NCBI RefSeq assembly: GCF_003094615.1
Contig: NZ_QDKO01000009.1
Span: 1-64,000 of the forward strand
DNA: 64,000 bases
Source of the DNA: Caulobacter radicis
GTDB lineage: Bacteria > Pseudomonadota > Alphaproteobacteria > Caulobacterales > Caulobacteraceae
Direction of reading: 5' to 3'
Shown: positions 8,116 through 17,502 of the stretch, one piece after another
Layout: the number at the start of each line of letters is the position of its first letter
How positions within the stretch are numbered: the stretch's first letter is position 1
Position numbers and translations under genes: made by a program
Notes under the pieces: model-generated
What the model was told of the DNA's origin: nothing
What the model saw: the letters and a program-made list of their open reading frames with translations, nothing else
Databases searched by the model: none

Positions 8116-10254
8116 TCAGGATCCCTTCTTGGCGGGGGCGGGCGCCGGCTTGGCCGGCTGGGGCAGGCGCATGACCTTGCGGACGGTGTCGGTCACCGCC
8201 TCGACCGCCCCCGTCGCTCCGCCTTCGGAATCCTCGGCCCCCTCGGCCACCGCGTCCTCGATCTTGGGCGGATAGGCCCTTTCCTTGCAGATCTTGGTCA
8301 GGTCCGCGTCGTTCAGGGCCACGCACTCGGCCACCGCCTTCTCCAGCTGAACCTTGTCGCCGTCGCGCTGGTAGATCGTGATCTTGGACGGCAGGAAGCG
8401 TCCGGGCTGGCCTGTCTCCTTGGCGCCGTCGTTCAGCGCCTTGATGGCGCCGGCCTTGTCGGGCTTGCTCATGTAGCGCTCGGCGATCACCAGGTAGAGA
8501 TCGACGTCCTTGGGACGCGTGAGCAGCACCTTGCGGAAGTGGCCGATGGCTACGTCGGGCCGGTTCTCGGCGCTGGCCACGCGGCCGGCCAGGTCCTGCA
8601 CCTCGGGCGACTCCTTGATCGGCGAGTCCAGGGCCTTGTCGATTTCGGTCCGGGCGCCGGCGACGTCGCCCTTGGCCAGCTTGGCCAGCGCCGCCTCGCG
8701 CGCCTTCGAGGCCTCCCACACGTCGCGATAGGCCGCGAAATCGAAGATCTTCTTGGGGTCGCCCCGGAAGGGCTCGGGCTTGGGCGCGGCGGGTTGGGCC
8801 GGCGCGCCGCCCTTGCCCTTTCCCTTGCCCTTCCCCTTGGCTGGGGCGGCCGGCTTGGGCGGCGCCTTCTCCGGCGGCGGCGGGGGCGCCACGACGGGCG
8901 GCGGGGGCGGAGCGGCCTCGGCGGCGGGCGCGCGATGGTAGCGCGCGAAATAGTCCTTCATCAGCTGCTGGCGCTGGTCGACATTGTCGTAGAGGGCCAC
9001 GCCCTCGAGGCGGCGTCGTTCGTCGTACTTGCGCATCAGGAAGGCGCTGATGTTCAGCGCGGCCAGCCAGCCCAGTTCCTTCATCGCCTTGTCGGAATCC
9101 TCGGAAGCCAGGGCGAACGGCGCGAGCAGGCCGATCGCCTTGGCGGCGTCGGCGATCTGTTTCTCGGAGGCCTTGGACAGCTCGGCCTGGCGCTGGATCT
9201 GCCTCTTGGTGACCTCGCGGATGAATTCCAGCGAGCGCGCGCCCTGGGCGATGTCGACGGCCTTGCCGGTGCGGGCCTGGAAGCCCATCGCCAGGTCGAC
9301 CGCCAGCATGTCGGCGTCGCGCTCGGTCTCCTTGCGGAACGGCGGGTACAGCGCGCGCCGGGCCTCGGTCTCGACGACCATGCCGGCCAGATGGGCGCCG
9401 ACCATCACGCCCTGGGCCTTGCGCATCTCGGCCTGCTTTTCGGCGTAGCTCGCCTTCTGGTCCTGGGTCATGCCCTTGGCCAGCAGGTAGACCGTCCCGG
9501 CGGTGCTGATGGCCTGCTTCAGGTCCTTGTAGCCCCGCTCCTCGGCGGTCATCGCCTGGGGGTGGCGCATCAGCAGGTGGCCGTACTCGTGGGCCAGGAT
9601 GAACAGCAGCATCTGCTGGGCTTCGGTGTCGTCCTCGGCGTTCAGCGCGAACAGGAAGTCCCACAGGCCGCTGGTCATGTAGATCTTGTTGTCGATGGCG
9701 ATGGCGTTGGGCACCGGATCCGACAGGATGATGAGCTGGGCGGGCTGGGTCTGGCGGGGGCCGGCGGCGATCAGCTGGTCCACTAGCGTGGCCTGGACCT
9801 GGCGGGTCATGGGCCAGATGACCCGGACGGGTCCGTTGCTGGCCATGGCCGACAGCAGGCCCGCCGGCGACGCGGACGGGGCGTTCGGGTCGATCGGCGG
9901 ATAGGCGGGATCGTCGAACCGCCTGACCACCTGCACGTCGGGCGTCTTCAGCGGTTTGGCGACAAAGGGGATGGGGATCGAAAGGCCCAGGCCCTTTCCC
10001 TTGCCCTTCCCTTTGTCCTTGCCGTCCTTCTTGCCGGTCTTCGGCTCGCCCTTGCCGGCGGCCTCCGGCTCGGGCGCCTCGGGTTCCTGGTCCAGCAGCT
10101 GGATGTCCGGCTTGGCCGGGGGCTTGGCCGCGCCGGGAGCGGGCTTGGCCGCTGACGCGGACGGCTTGCCCTGGGCCAGGGCCGCGCCGGGGGCGGCCAG
10201 GCTGAGGCCGGCCAGGACGAGCAGCGCCGTCCGCCGCGCCGAGCTCACCGGCAT
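8116..10254 (-). CDS. Exported M48-family zinc metalloprotease with C-terminal repeat domain
   Basis: A 712-residue protein with a signal peptide ending GAALAQ near residue 26. The zinc motif HEYGH lies in LFILAHEYGHLLMRH, and the downstream acidic ligand is probably in ERDADMLAVDLAMGF. Pro/Ala and Gly/Lys-rich linkers precede a C-terminal helical region that looks TPR-like, as in BepA-type periplasmic proteases. The ATG at 10254 has GGAGG seven bases upstream. It overlaps the upstream 147-residue gene by 10 bases and is last in an operon with a CHASE2 protein. A role in envelope protein quality control is inference. Confidence 0.87.
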   Translation of the reverse strand: MPVSSARRTALLVLAGLSLAAPGAALAQGKPSASAAKPAPGAAKPPAKPDIQLLDQEPEAPEPEAAGKGEPKTGKKDGKDKGKGKGKGLGLSIPIPFVAKPLKTPDVQVVRRFDDPAYPPIDPNAPSASPAGLLSAMASNGPVRVIWPMTRQVQATLVDQLIAAGPRQTQPAQLIILSDPVPNAIAIDNKIYMTSGLWDFLFALNAEDDTEAQQMLLFILAHEYGHLLMRHPQAMTAEERGYKDLKQAISTAGTVYLLAKGMTQDQKASYAEKQAEMRKAQGVMVGAHLAGMVVETEARRALYPPFRKETERDADMLAVDLAMGFQARTGKAVDIAQGARSLEFIREVTKRQIQRQAELSKASEKQIADAAKAIGLLAPFALASEDSDKAMKELGWLAALNISAFLMRKYDERRRLEGVALYDNVDQRQQLMKDYFARYHRAPAAEAAPPPPPVVAPPPPPEKAPPKPAAPAKGKGKGKGKGGAPAQPAAPKPEPFRGDPKKIFDFAAYRDVWEASKAREAALAKLAKGDVAGARTEIDKALDSPIKESPEVQDLAGRVASAENRPDVAIGHFRKVLLTRPKDVDLYLVIAERYMSKPDKAGAIKALNDGAKETGQPGRFLPSKITIYQRDGDKVQLEKAVAECVALNDADLTKICKERAYPPKIEDAVAEGAEDSEGGATGAVEAVTDTVRKVMRLPQPAKPAPAPAKKGS

Positions 10255-10688
10255 TTCGGTTCCTCCTTCGAGCATACAGGCCAGGGAGCCACGCCCGGAA
10301 CGCTGAGGTGCTGGGTTCCGCCCGCCGAGGGGCATATGCAGCCTATGTTGGGCAGCTCCGGCGGGTTGATCGTCGTGCGCCGCACCAGGCGCAGGCCCGC
10401 CCCCGTGCGCAGGGTCAGGAACTTGGGATCGAGGCACTCGTAGGCGACCAGGGTCGCGGGAAGCTGCGCCCGCGGCAGGTCCTCGGCATAGACCTTCTGG
10501 CTGTCGTAGAGCTCGATCGGCCGCGACGGCAGCGCGGTCGTCTGCAGCCGCACCTTGTGGCAGCTGGCCAGGGCCGGGTCGGCCTGGGCCCGGGCCGATC
10601 CCCCGCCGCGCTCGTCCGCCACGGGCAGGGTCAGGGTCAGGGCCAGGACCAGCGCCGTCGCGCCGGCGATCTTCAGGGCCGGTCTCAT
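10245..10688 (-). CDS. Cysteine-rich small exported protein of unknown function
   Basis: A 147-residue protein with a signal peptide (KIAGATALVLALTLTLPVA). The mature region has six cysteines, an even number suggesting disulfides, including a CIC pair. It sits between the CHASE2 and M48 genes. Its ATG overlaps the CHASE2 stop (ATGA), and its 3' end overlaps the protease start by 10 bases. That tight packing implies one transcript and co-translation. I do not recognise a family; a periplasmic accessory to the CHASE2 protein or the protease is a reasonable guess. Confidence 0.65.
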   Translation of the reverse strand: MRPALKIAGATALVLALTLTLPVADERGGGSARAQADPALASCHKVRLQTTALPSRPIELYDSQKVYAEDLPRAQLPATLVAYECLDPKFLTLRTGAGLRLVRRTTINPPELPNIGCICPSAGGTQHLSVPGVAPWPVCSKEEPKCR

Positions 10689-12205
10689 CGCGCCGCCCCC
10701 CGCGCCGTCAGCCGCCGTCGAAGCGACCGCGTGCGCCTGAAGCTTCGGATCTGGTCGGAAATCAACATGGCCCCCGCTCCCGTGACCATTGCGCCAAGAA
10801 GAATGAACATCGGCCAGTTCAGCGCCATCGAGGTCGCCACCCCGGTCAGGCCGACGATGGCCAGGATCACCAGCCGGTCGCGCCAGCGCAGCCCGCGCTC
10901 GGGCGGGGTGCGTCGCCAGCGCCGCCAGGCGAAGACCAGGCACACCCCGAAGGCCAGCAGCACCCCCTGCATGACGTCGGCCCAGGTCAGTCCCATCGCC
11001 AGCGGCCGCGGATAGAGGGTCGGCTGGTCCTGGGTCTGGATCAGGTTGTCCAGCGCCATGGCGTGGACCGTCACGCCGGGCGTCTGGCCGAACAGGGGCG
11101 TGGGCCGGAAGTCGGCCAGATAGCGCAGGTCGACGCCGACCAGCACGATGCGGTCCTTCAGGAAGTCCTTGGCCTGCGGCGCGATGCCGTTGATCAGCCA
11201 GTGCGCCGGTATGGTGTCGGCGTAGCTGCAGCGCCGGTCGAACGGATCGTCGTCGTCCGGGTACAGCGCGGCGAAAGCCGAGCGCTTGGTGACCTCCAGG
11301 AAGCTGACCAGGCGCTGGGCCATGTCGCCGCCCTGGCAGGCCCGGCCCCGCCCGGCGTTCGGCGCGTAGGGGGCCATGGCCTCGGACATGCCGAACCCCC
11401 AGTCGATGGCCATGACGCGGTCGTCGGGCCTGGTGGGCGGCGTCTGGCCTTTCAGCACGGCGTAGAGCGTCGGCGCGACCGCGGGCCGGGGCGGCCCCCC
11501 CTTGGCGAGCGGGGCCGACAGCGGGTAGCCGAAGATCCGCTCTTCCTCGAAGGCGACCGGCAACTGGGCCAGGTCGCGCAGCGGCGCCAGGCCGGGATCG
11601 GGTCCGACCGCGCCGATGAACAGCGGGACCCCGTCGCGCGGTATCCGCTTCAGCCGGCGGGCGAAGTCCTCGATCTCGCGCTTGCGGGCCGCCTCGCAGT
11701 CTTCGATGTCGGCGCAGAAGGGCGCCAGCTGCGGCTGGTCGAAATGATAGTCGAGGAAGATCGCCTTGGGCTTGGCCGTGGCGATCTCCTGCAGCAGGTC
11801 GGCGGTGACGGAATAGGGCGGCGGCCAGTGCGGGCTTTCCAGCAGCCGCATGGTCTCGGCGTTGATCAGGACGACGGTGATCTGGTTCTGGCCGGTCCGG
11901 TTGAGCCCGCCGTAGAGCGGTCCGGTGATGATGCCGGCGGCCTGCTCGGACACCGCGTCGGAACGGTCGTTGATCTTGAAGCTGTCGAAGGCGTTGATCG
12001 ACAGGGCCAGCAGCGCGGTCAGCACCGCGCCCGTGGTCGGGGCGTGCACCCAGGCCAGCCGCCACGCGTACGCGACCAGCCGCCACAGCGCGGCCAGACC
12101 CCGTCCCGAGCCGACCAGCGTCGCGATCGCCGCGCGTTTCGAACCTCTGAGCAGCACCCGCGCGAACGTACGCGCGCGATCCCGCAATCGCCCCCTCAGC
12201 GCCAT
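10685..12205 (-). CDS. CHASE2 domain membrane protein without an output domain
   Basis: A 506-residue protein. A transmembrane segment near residues 60-85 is followed by an extracytoplasmic CHASE2-type sensor (IFLDYHFDQPQ; GRACQGGDMAQRLVSFLEV; FLKDRIVLVGVDLRYLADFR; GVTVHAMALDNLI) and then about three C-terminal membrane segments with a short basic tail. CHASE2 is usually fused to a cyclase, kinase or GGDEF domain. Here nothing follows the membrane segments. I chose the ATG at 12205, which has a G-rich site upstream. It heads an overlapping operon with two exported proteins. Confidence 0.8.
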   Translation of the reverse strand: MALRGRLRDRARTFARVLLRGSKRAAIATLVGSGRGLAALWRLVAYAWRLAWVHAPTTGAVLTALLALSINAFDSFKINDRSDAVSEQAAGIITGPLYGGLNRTGQNQITVVLINAETMRLLESPHWPPPYSVTADLLQEIATAKPKAIFLDYHFDQPQLAPFCADIEDCEAARKREIEDFARRLKRIPRDGVPLFIGAVGPDPGLAPLRDLAQLPVAFEEERIFGYPLSAPLAKGGPPRPAVAPTLYAVLKGQTPPTRPDDRVMAIDWGFGMSEAMAPYAPNAGRGRACQGGDMAQRLVSFLEVTKRSAFAALYPDDDDPFDRRCSYADTIPAHWLINGIAPQAKDFLKDRIVLVGVDLRYLADFRPTPLFGQTPGVTVHAMALDNLIQTQDQPTLYPRPLAMGLTWADVMQGVLLAFGVCLVFAWRRWRRTPPERGLRWRDRLVILAIVGLTGVATSMALNWPMFILLGAMVTGAGAMLISDQIRSFRRTRSLRRRLTARGAAR

Positions 12206-12305
12206 CCGGCACCCCCCGCCCGGCAGACTAGGGGGCGGGGTTGTGCATATCAAGCTAAGATGGAGTTTGCGTGCATATGTGCGCTTAAGGCGAGGCGCCG
12301 CGCCC

Positions 12306-14417
12306 TCAGGCCGCCTCGGTCTCCACCCCGATCCAGCGGTTCAGCGCCGCGATCAGCACGTCGCGCTGGATGGGCTTGGCGACGTGGTCGACCATGCCGG
12401 CCTGGCGGCAGCGCTCGATCTGCTGGGGCATGACGTCGGCCGACAGGGCGATGATCGGCGCGCGCGAGGCGGGGCCGGGCAGGGCCTTGATGGCGCGGGC
12501 GGCGGCCAGGCCGTCCATGCGCGGCATGTGGATGTCCATCAGGATGATGTCGAACTGGCCCTGGGCGGCGGCGCGCACGGCCTCGTCGCCGTCCTCGGCG
12601 GTCTCGACCGCGCAGCCGGCCAGGGTCAGCATGGCCGCGCCCAGCTCGCGGTTCATCGGGTGGTCGTCGACCAGCAGCACCCGGGCGGCGGCTTCCTGCT
12701 CGGGAGCGGGGCCGTCGGCGGCGCAGACCGGCTCGGCCGGGGTGGTGAACCAGAACGTCGCGCCCTGGCCCGGCGCGCTGACCACGCCGATCTCGCCGCC
12801 CATGCGGGTGACCAGGGTCCTGCTGATCGCCAGGCCCAGGCCCGCCCCGCCGAACGCCCGGCTGATCGAGTTGTCGGCCTGGGAAAAGCGCTGGAACAGG
12901 CGGCCCTGCACCTCGGGCGCGATGCCGATGCCGGTGTCGGCCACCGTGAAGCGCAGGCGCTCGGGCCCGCCGGGATAGGTGGTCTCCAGGCACACGCTGG
13001 CCCGCACCGATCCGCTCGACGTGAACTTCACGGCGTTGTTGAGCAGGTTCAGCAGCACCTGGCGCAGGCGGGCCGGGTCCAGGGCGTAGTCGAAGCCGTC
13101 CGGCAGGTCGGCCTCGACCGCCAGCGACAGGCCCTTGGCCTGGGCGTCCAGCGCGATGATCGAGGCGGCGTCGGCCAGCAGGGCGGCCGGATCGACGGCC
13201 TCGGGGCGCAGCTCCACGCGGCCGGCCTCCAGCCGCGAGAAATCCAGAATGTCGTCGACGATGGTGGCCAGCGAGCCGCCGGCCTGGGCGATCAGCTCCA
13301 GCTTGCGGCGGCCGGCGGGGCTCAGGCCGTCCTCGGTCTCGGCCAGCAGGTTCGCGAAACCCAGCACGCTGTTGAGCGGGGTGCGGATCTCGTGGCTCAT
13401 CGTCGCCAGGAAGTCGGTGCGGGCCCGGCCGGCGGCCTGGGCGCGGGCGCGGGCGGCGCGGGCGGCGGCGCTGCGGCGGGCCATCAGCCCCTTCAGCCGC
13501 TGCTCCTTGTAGAGCGACAGGGCCGCCGCCAGGCAGGTGAAGAAGATCGTGGTCACGAAGGCCTGGACCATGCGGATGCGCTCGATCTCGGCCCAGCGCG
13601 GGGCCAGCCGCGCCACGCCCTCGCCGGCCACGGTCATCGGGGCGGTGATGGCGATGACGATCACCGCGCTCCAGGCCGCGCCGCGCGGGCCCAGCTGGAA
13701 GGCCGCCAGCATGGCCGCCGGAAAGATCAGGAACGGCATCGGCGTGGACGGCTTGAGGAAGGCGAAGGCCGTGGCCGCCGCCACCATGGCGTAGAGACCG
13801 ACCTGCGCCGCCGCCGGGCGGCGGAAGGCCTCCTCGTTGGTCGGGTCGAGGATCACCAGGGTGGCGGGCAGGGCGATGATCATGCCCATGCTGTTGCAGG
13901 CCGCCCAGGCGGTGAAGAACGGCCACAGGTCCGCGCCGGCCGCCGGGGCCGCGACGCTGGAGCCCAGGGCGGCGATGGTCACGGTGATCGGCAGCATGGC
14001 CGCCACCAGCACCAGGGCGTGGCGCACGCTGCGGATCGACGGCCGCGGGCCGCGCAAGCGCCGGGTCAGGGCCGCCGCGGCCAGGCTCTCGGCCATGTCG
14101 CAGGCGGTGTAGACGACGATCACGAACCACGGATCGCCGGCCAGGGCGTGGACCGTCAGGTTGGTGAGAAGGGCCACGCCCAGCAGCAGCCGCCGGCCCA
14201 GCGCGTCCATGCGCAGCAGGCCGGCCGCCAGTATGGCGTTCATCGGCCACAGCGACGGCATGCCGTTGGAATCGCGGGTCAGGAGATCGCTGAACAGGAA
14301 CGAGCCGACATAGGCGCAGACCAGCGCGGCCAGCAGGCCCCAGCGGACGCTCGCCCAATCGGGGCTGGCGCCGGGGGCGCCCGAGGGGCTGTCCCGTCTG
14401 TCGACTCGTGCGTTCAA
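12306..14417 (-). CDS. MASE1-type hybrid histidine kinase / response regulator (paralog 2)
   Basis: A 703-residue protein with the same order as paralog 1: an N-terminal membrane sensor (to about 310), HisKA (MSHEIRTPLNSVLGFANLL), HATPase (LNLLNNAVKFTSSG; DTGIGIAPE; GGAGLGLAI) and a C-terminal receiver (ILMDIHMPRMDG; VAKPI). The apparent start is TTG at 14417, preceded by an AAGAGGGG site; no better ATG lies before the first membrane segment. It is 71 bases downstream of paralog 3 on the same strand, so the two are probably co-transcribed or arose by tandem duplication. Confidence 0.9.
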   Translation of the reverse strand: MNARVDRRDSPSGAPGASPDWASVRWGLLAALVCAYVGSFLFSDLLTRDSNGMPSLWPMNAILAAGLLRMDALGRRLLLGVALLTNLTVHALAGDPWFVIVVYTACDMAESLAAAALTRRLRGPRPSIRSVRHALVLVAAMLPITVTIAALGSSVAAPAAGADLWPFFTAWAACNSMGMIIALPATLVILDPTNEEAFRRPAAAQVGLYAMVAAATAFAFLKPSTPMPFLIFPAAMLAAFQLGPRGAAWSAVIVIAITAPMTVAGEGVARLAPRWAEIERIRMVQAFVTTIFFTCLAAALSLYKEQRLKGLMARRSAAARAARARAQAAGRARTDFLATMSHEIRTPLNSVLGFANLLAETEDGLSPAGRRKLELIAQAGGSLATIVDDILDFSRLEAGRVELRPEAVDPAALLADAASIIALDAQAKGLSLAVEADLPDGFDYALDPARLRQVLLNLLNNAVKFTSSGSVRASVCLETTYPGGPERLRFTVADTGIGIAPEVQGRLFQRFSQADNSISRAFGGAGLGLAISRTLVTRMGGEIGVVSAPGQGATFWFTTPAEPVCAADGPAPEQEAAARVLLVDDHPMNRELGAAMLTLAGCAVETAEDGDEAVRAAAQGQFDIILMDIHMPRMDGLAAARAIKALPGPASRAPIIALSADVMPQQIERCRQAGMVDHVAKPIQRDVLIAALNRWIGVETEAA

Positions 14418-14488
14418 GGCCCCTCTTCCCCCATCCGGCGGCTTGCGCGACCGGAAACCCCACCCATCACGCCCGGACCGAAAAAGGG

Positions 14489-16618
14489 TTAAGGCGAGAC
14501 GCTTTTTCCGTGTGCGACGCCGCCATGCGACGTTCGGTCGCGCTGCGGCGGGTCGCTCAACGCCCGCGACACCGCCGCCAGCAGTTCGTCGCGGCGGATC
14601 GGCTTGGCCACGTGGCCGTCCATGCCGGCCGCCCGGCAGCGGGCCACCTGCTCGGGCAGCACGTCGGCGCTCAGCGCCAGGATCGGCGTGTCGGCCATCG
14701 GCCCGTCGAGGGCGCGGATGGCGCGGGCGGCGGCCAGGCCGTCCATGCCCGGCATGTGCACGTCCATCAGGATCAGGTCGAAGCCGCCGGTGCGGGCGGC
14801 CTCCACGGCCTGGAAGCCGTCCTCGGCGGTGAAGACCTGGCAGCCGGCCAGGGTCAGCAAGGCGTCGCCCAGCTCGCGGTTCATCGGGTGGTCGTCGACC
14901 AGCAGCACGCGGGCGGCGGCGCGCTCGGGGCCGGCCGCCTCGGCGGGCGCGGGCGCCTGCGCGGGCTCGGCCTCCAGGGCGATGTGGAACACCGCGCCCA
15001 GGCCCAGGGCGCTCTCGACCCAGATGGCCCCGCCCATCTGGCCGACCAGCGCCTTGCTGATCGCCAGCCCAAGACCCGTGCCGCCATAGGCGCGGCTGAT
15101 CGAGCTGTCGGCCTGGCTGAACCTTTGAAAGAGCCGCGCCTGCACCTCGGGCGCGATGCCGATGCCGGTGTCGGCCACGCTAAAGCGCAGCAGGCCAGGA
15201 TCGGGGCCGATCGACAGGCGCGCCGTGACGCCGCCGGCCTTCGTGAACTTCACGGCGTTGTTGAGCAGGTTCAGCAGCACCTGGCGCAGGCGCGTCTCGT
15301 CCAGGGAAAACAGCGCCTCGGGGTCCTGCTCCCCGCGCCCCTCGACCTCGACGGTCACGGTCAGGCCCTTGGCCTGCGCCTCGGGGGCGATGATGGCGGC
15401 GGCGTCGCGCAGCAGGGCGGCGGGAGAGGACGGGGTCAGGACAAGCTCCAGGCGGCCGGCCTCGACCTTGGCGAAGTCGAGCAGGTCGCTGACGATCTCG
15501 GCCAGCGAGCGGCCGGCGCGGCCCACCAGGTCGAGGCGGCGGCGGTTTTCGGGGGAAAGCTCGGCGTCCTCGGCCACCAGGGCGGCGAAACCGAGGATGC
15601 TGTTCAGCGGCGTGCGGATCTCGTGGCTGATCGTCGCCAGGAAGTCCGACTTGGCGGCGTTGGCGGCTTGCGCCCGGCCTTGCGCGGCGCGGGCGGCCGC
15701 CTGACGGCGCACCAGGAGGGCCGACAGCCGCGCCTGGCGGCTCAGCGCCAGGGCCGCGGCCATGCTCACCGCATAGAGCACGATGTGGAACAGCAGCAGG
15801 TGGCGCATCGGCTCGGCGGCGGCCTTGGGGTCCAGGCCGACGATCGACAGCACGGCGGGAATGGCGAAAGCCAGGGCCGCCATCACCGACAGCGCCGCCG
15901 CCCGCGGGCCGCCGCGGAACGCCGCCAACAGCACCGGGGCGAACACCAGCACCCGCATCTGCGGCGGGCCGGTGAACACGCTCCACGACACCGCGGCGAT
16001 CACCACCAGGCCGGCGGCCGGCTCCAGCCAGCCGCGCACCGGGAAGGCCTCGGCGTGGCGGCGGTCCAGCAGGATCAGTATGGTCGGCAGGGCGATGGCC
16101 ACGCCCAGCACGTTGCTGGTGGTCCAGCCGCTCCAGCCGGTCCAGAAGTCGCCGCCCTCGGCCAGCGAGGCCACGCCGTTGACGGCGATCGAGGTCGCCG
16201 CCGTGAACACCGCCGACACCGCCGTCAGCACCAGCAGGCCGCGCATGTTGCGCACCTTGCCCGGCAGCCGCAGCAGCCGCAGGGCGAAGGCCGTGGCGGC
16301 GATCTGCACGCCGTCGAGGATGGTCACGGCCAGGGCGAAGGCGCTGCTGTTGCTGGTGGCCAGGCTCAGCAGCAGGTGCAGCACGCTGGTCACCGCCAGC
16401 AGCACCGCGCCGCGCTGGCGGTCCAGGGTCATCAGGCCGGCGATGATGACGGCGTTGGCCGTCCAGATGGTGGCGATCTCCTGCGCCGCCCCGGTCAGGA
16501 ACAGGCTGTAGGCCATCGACGCCACATAGGCGACCGTCAGCCCCGCCGGCCGCCGCCAGCGACGCCACAGCGCCGCGCGATCGCTCGCGATGTCGGAACC
16601 GCCGAGACCCAAGTCCAC
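14489..16618 (-). CDS. MASE1-type hybrid histidine kinase / response regulator (paralog 3)
   Basis: A 709-residue protein with the MASE1-like membrane domain, HisKA (ISHEIRTPLNSILGFAALV), HATPase (LNLLNNAVKFTKAG; DTGIGIAPE; GGTGLGLAI) and a receiver (LILMDVHMPGMDG; VAKPI). The start is a GTG at 16618 (VDLGLGGSD). All catalytic motifs seem intact. It is the first of two adjacent minus-strand kinase genes. Ligand and partner are unknown. Hybrid kinases of this kind need an HPt protein, and none is nearby. Confidence 0.9.
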   Translation of the reverse strand: MDLGLGGSDIASDRAALWRRWRRPAGLTVAYVASMAYSLFLTGAAQEIATIWTANAVIIAGLMTLDRQRGAVLLAVTSVLHLLLSLATSNSSAFALAVTILDGVQIAATAFALRLLRLPGKVRNMRGLLVLTAVSAVFTAATSIAVNGVASLAEGGDFWTGWSGWTTSNVLGVAIALPTILILLDRRHAEAFPVRGWLEPAAGLVVIAAVSWSVFTGPPQMRVLVFAPVLLAAFRGGPRAAALSVMAALAFAIPAVLSIVGLDPKAAAEPMRHLLLFHIVLYAVSMAAALALSRQARLSALLVRRQAAARAAQGRAQAANAAKSDFLATISHEIRTPLNSILGFAALVAEDAELSPENRRRLDLVGRAGRSLAEIVSDLLDFAKVEAGRLELVLTPSSPAALLRDAAAIIAPEAQAKGLTVTVEVEGRGEQDPEALFSLDETRLRQVLLNLLNNAVKFTKAGGVTARLSIGPDPGLLRFSVADTGIGIAPEVQARLFQRFSQADSSISRAYGGTGLGLAISKALVGQMGGAIWVESALGLGAVFHIALEAEPAQAPAPAEAAGPERAAARVLLVDDHPMNRELGDALLTLAGCQVFTAEDGFQAVEAARTGGFDLILMDVHMPGMDGLAAARAIRALDGPMADTPILALSADVLPEQVARCRAAGMDGHVAKPIRRDELLAAVSRALSDPPQRDRTSHGGVAHGKSVSP

Positions 16619-16693
16619 AAACCCCCAGGCTTCCGACCCAAGGCGGCCGGAAGCTGTCCGGTTCCACCATGACCACGAAACGTCGGTTTTTGG

Positions 16694-17365
16694 TTAAGTG
16701 GGGGGAGGCGGGGCTTGCGGGCCTTCGAGGTCGCGCAGTCGTTCCGCGATCTCGGCGCGGCCGCGCAGCAGGTCGTCCCGCGCATCCTTCACCCAGTTGT
16801 TGCCCTGTGCGATATCGCCGAACGGCTTGCCGAGGATTGCCCCGACCGCGCGGCGGACCCTCTGGATGCGCAGTATGAGGCTGGCGTCGCGCGGGAAAGA
16901 CGGCGCCAGGACCGTAAGCGCACCGTCCACATCGCGAACGGTCCTGTCGACGTCTGATGAAAGCTCCCAGAACATAATGGGCGTGTTGGCGAGTTGCCTA
17001 TCGATGTGCTGAAGATCGCTTGCCAGGGCTTCTTCGGTCTCGATCAGAAGCTCCTCGATAAGCCTCCCGAACTCCCGCAGCTGCCTTATGCGGAACGCTT
17101 CGGCCGCCTTCGCCTCGGCTCTGAGATCCGCATCGCGCGCCGTCTGTTCGGCGGCTTCGGCTCGGGCCTGCTCCGTCCGACGGGCCAGCTCCGCGTCGTT
17201 GGCGCGGCGCTGCTCATGCAGGAACAGACTGATCGTCAGGAAGATGGCCGCCCCGGACAGCGCGACGCCGACGGCGGAGAGCAGGCCCTGGTTGACCTCC
17301 GCCCAGGGCCACCAGACGCCCCACCAGCGCCATGTCCATTCCTTGTAAGGCTCGTACGCGCCCAT
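16694..17365 (-). CDS. Membrane-anchored coiled-coil protein of unknown function
   Basis: A 223-residue protein. A Trp-rich N-terminus (EWTWRWWGVWWPW) is followed by one membrane helix (LLSAVGVALSGAAIFLTIS, about 28-46), then a charged coiled-coil rich in Ala, Glu and Arg (about 50-105) and a helical C-terminal domain. Base composition is less extreme and codon use looser than in neighbouring genes, so it may be a recent arrival. It is transcribed away from the GH127 gene. No family recognised. Confidence 0.55.
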   Translation of the reverse strand: MGAYEPYKEWTWRWWGVWWPWAEVNQGLLSAVGVALSGAAIFLTISLFLHEQRRANDAELARRTEQARAEAAEQTARDADLRAEAKAAEAFRIRQLREFGRLIEELLIETEEALASDLQHIDRQLANTPIMFWELSSDVDRTVRDVDGALTVLAPSFPRDASLILRIQRVRRAVGAILGKPFGDIAQGNNWVKDARDDLLRGRAEIAERLRDLEGPQAPPPPT

Positions 17366-17473
17366 ACGCCCTCCCTACGGTGACGAGGATGAGCTTGGCG
17401 CAACCCATGCGGTGGTCAAGCCAGCACTCCTACCCCTTGAGCCCCGCCGCTCGCCATGCTCTCTTCCGGCTAA

Positions 17474-17484
17474 TTGTCTGACAA
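17474..17484. promoter_or_regulatory. Palindromic operator TTGTCTGACAA upstream of the GH127 gene
   Basis: A perfect 5-base inverted repeat around a central T, centred 24 bases before the GH127 ATG. It fits the TNGTNNNACNA consensus known for FadR-subfamily GntR regulators. The same 11-mer occurs upstream of the beta-galactosidase gene at 34628-34638. No GntR gene is in the window. Confidence 0.55.
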
Positions 17485-17502
17485 ATAGCCTTGGGGTGGA
17501 GC

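Noticed and set aside
11925..16672. Open frames of 750-855 codons on the plus strand opposite the hybrid kinases.
   Set aside because: Same shadow effect; sense-strand proteins have all kinase motifs and the antisense translations have none.
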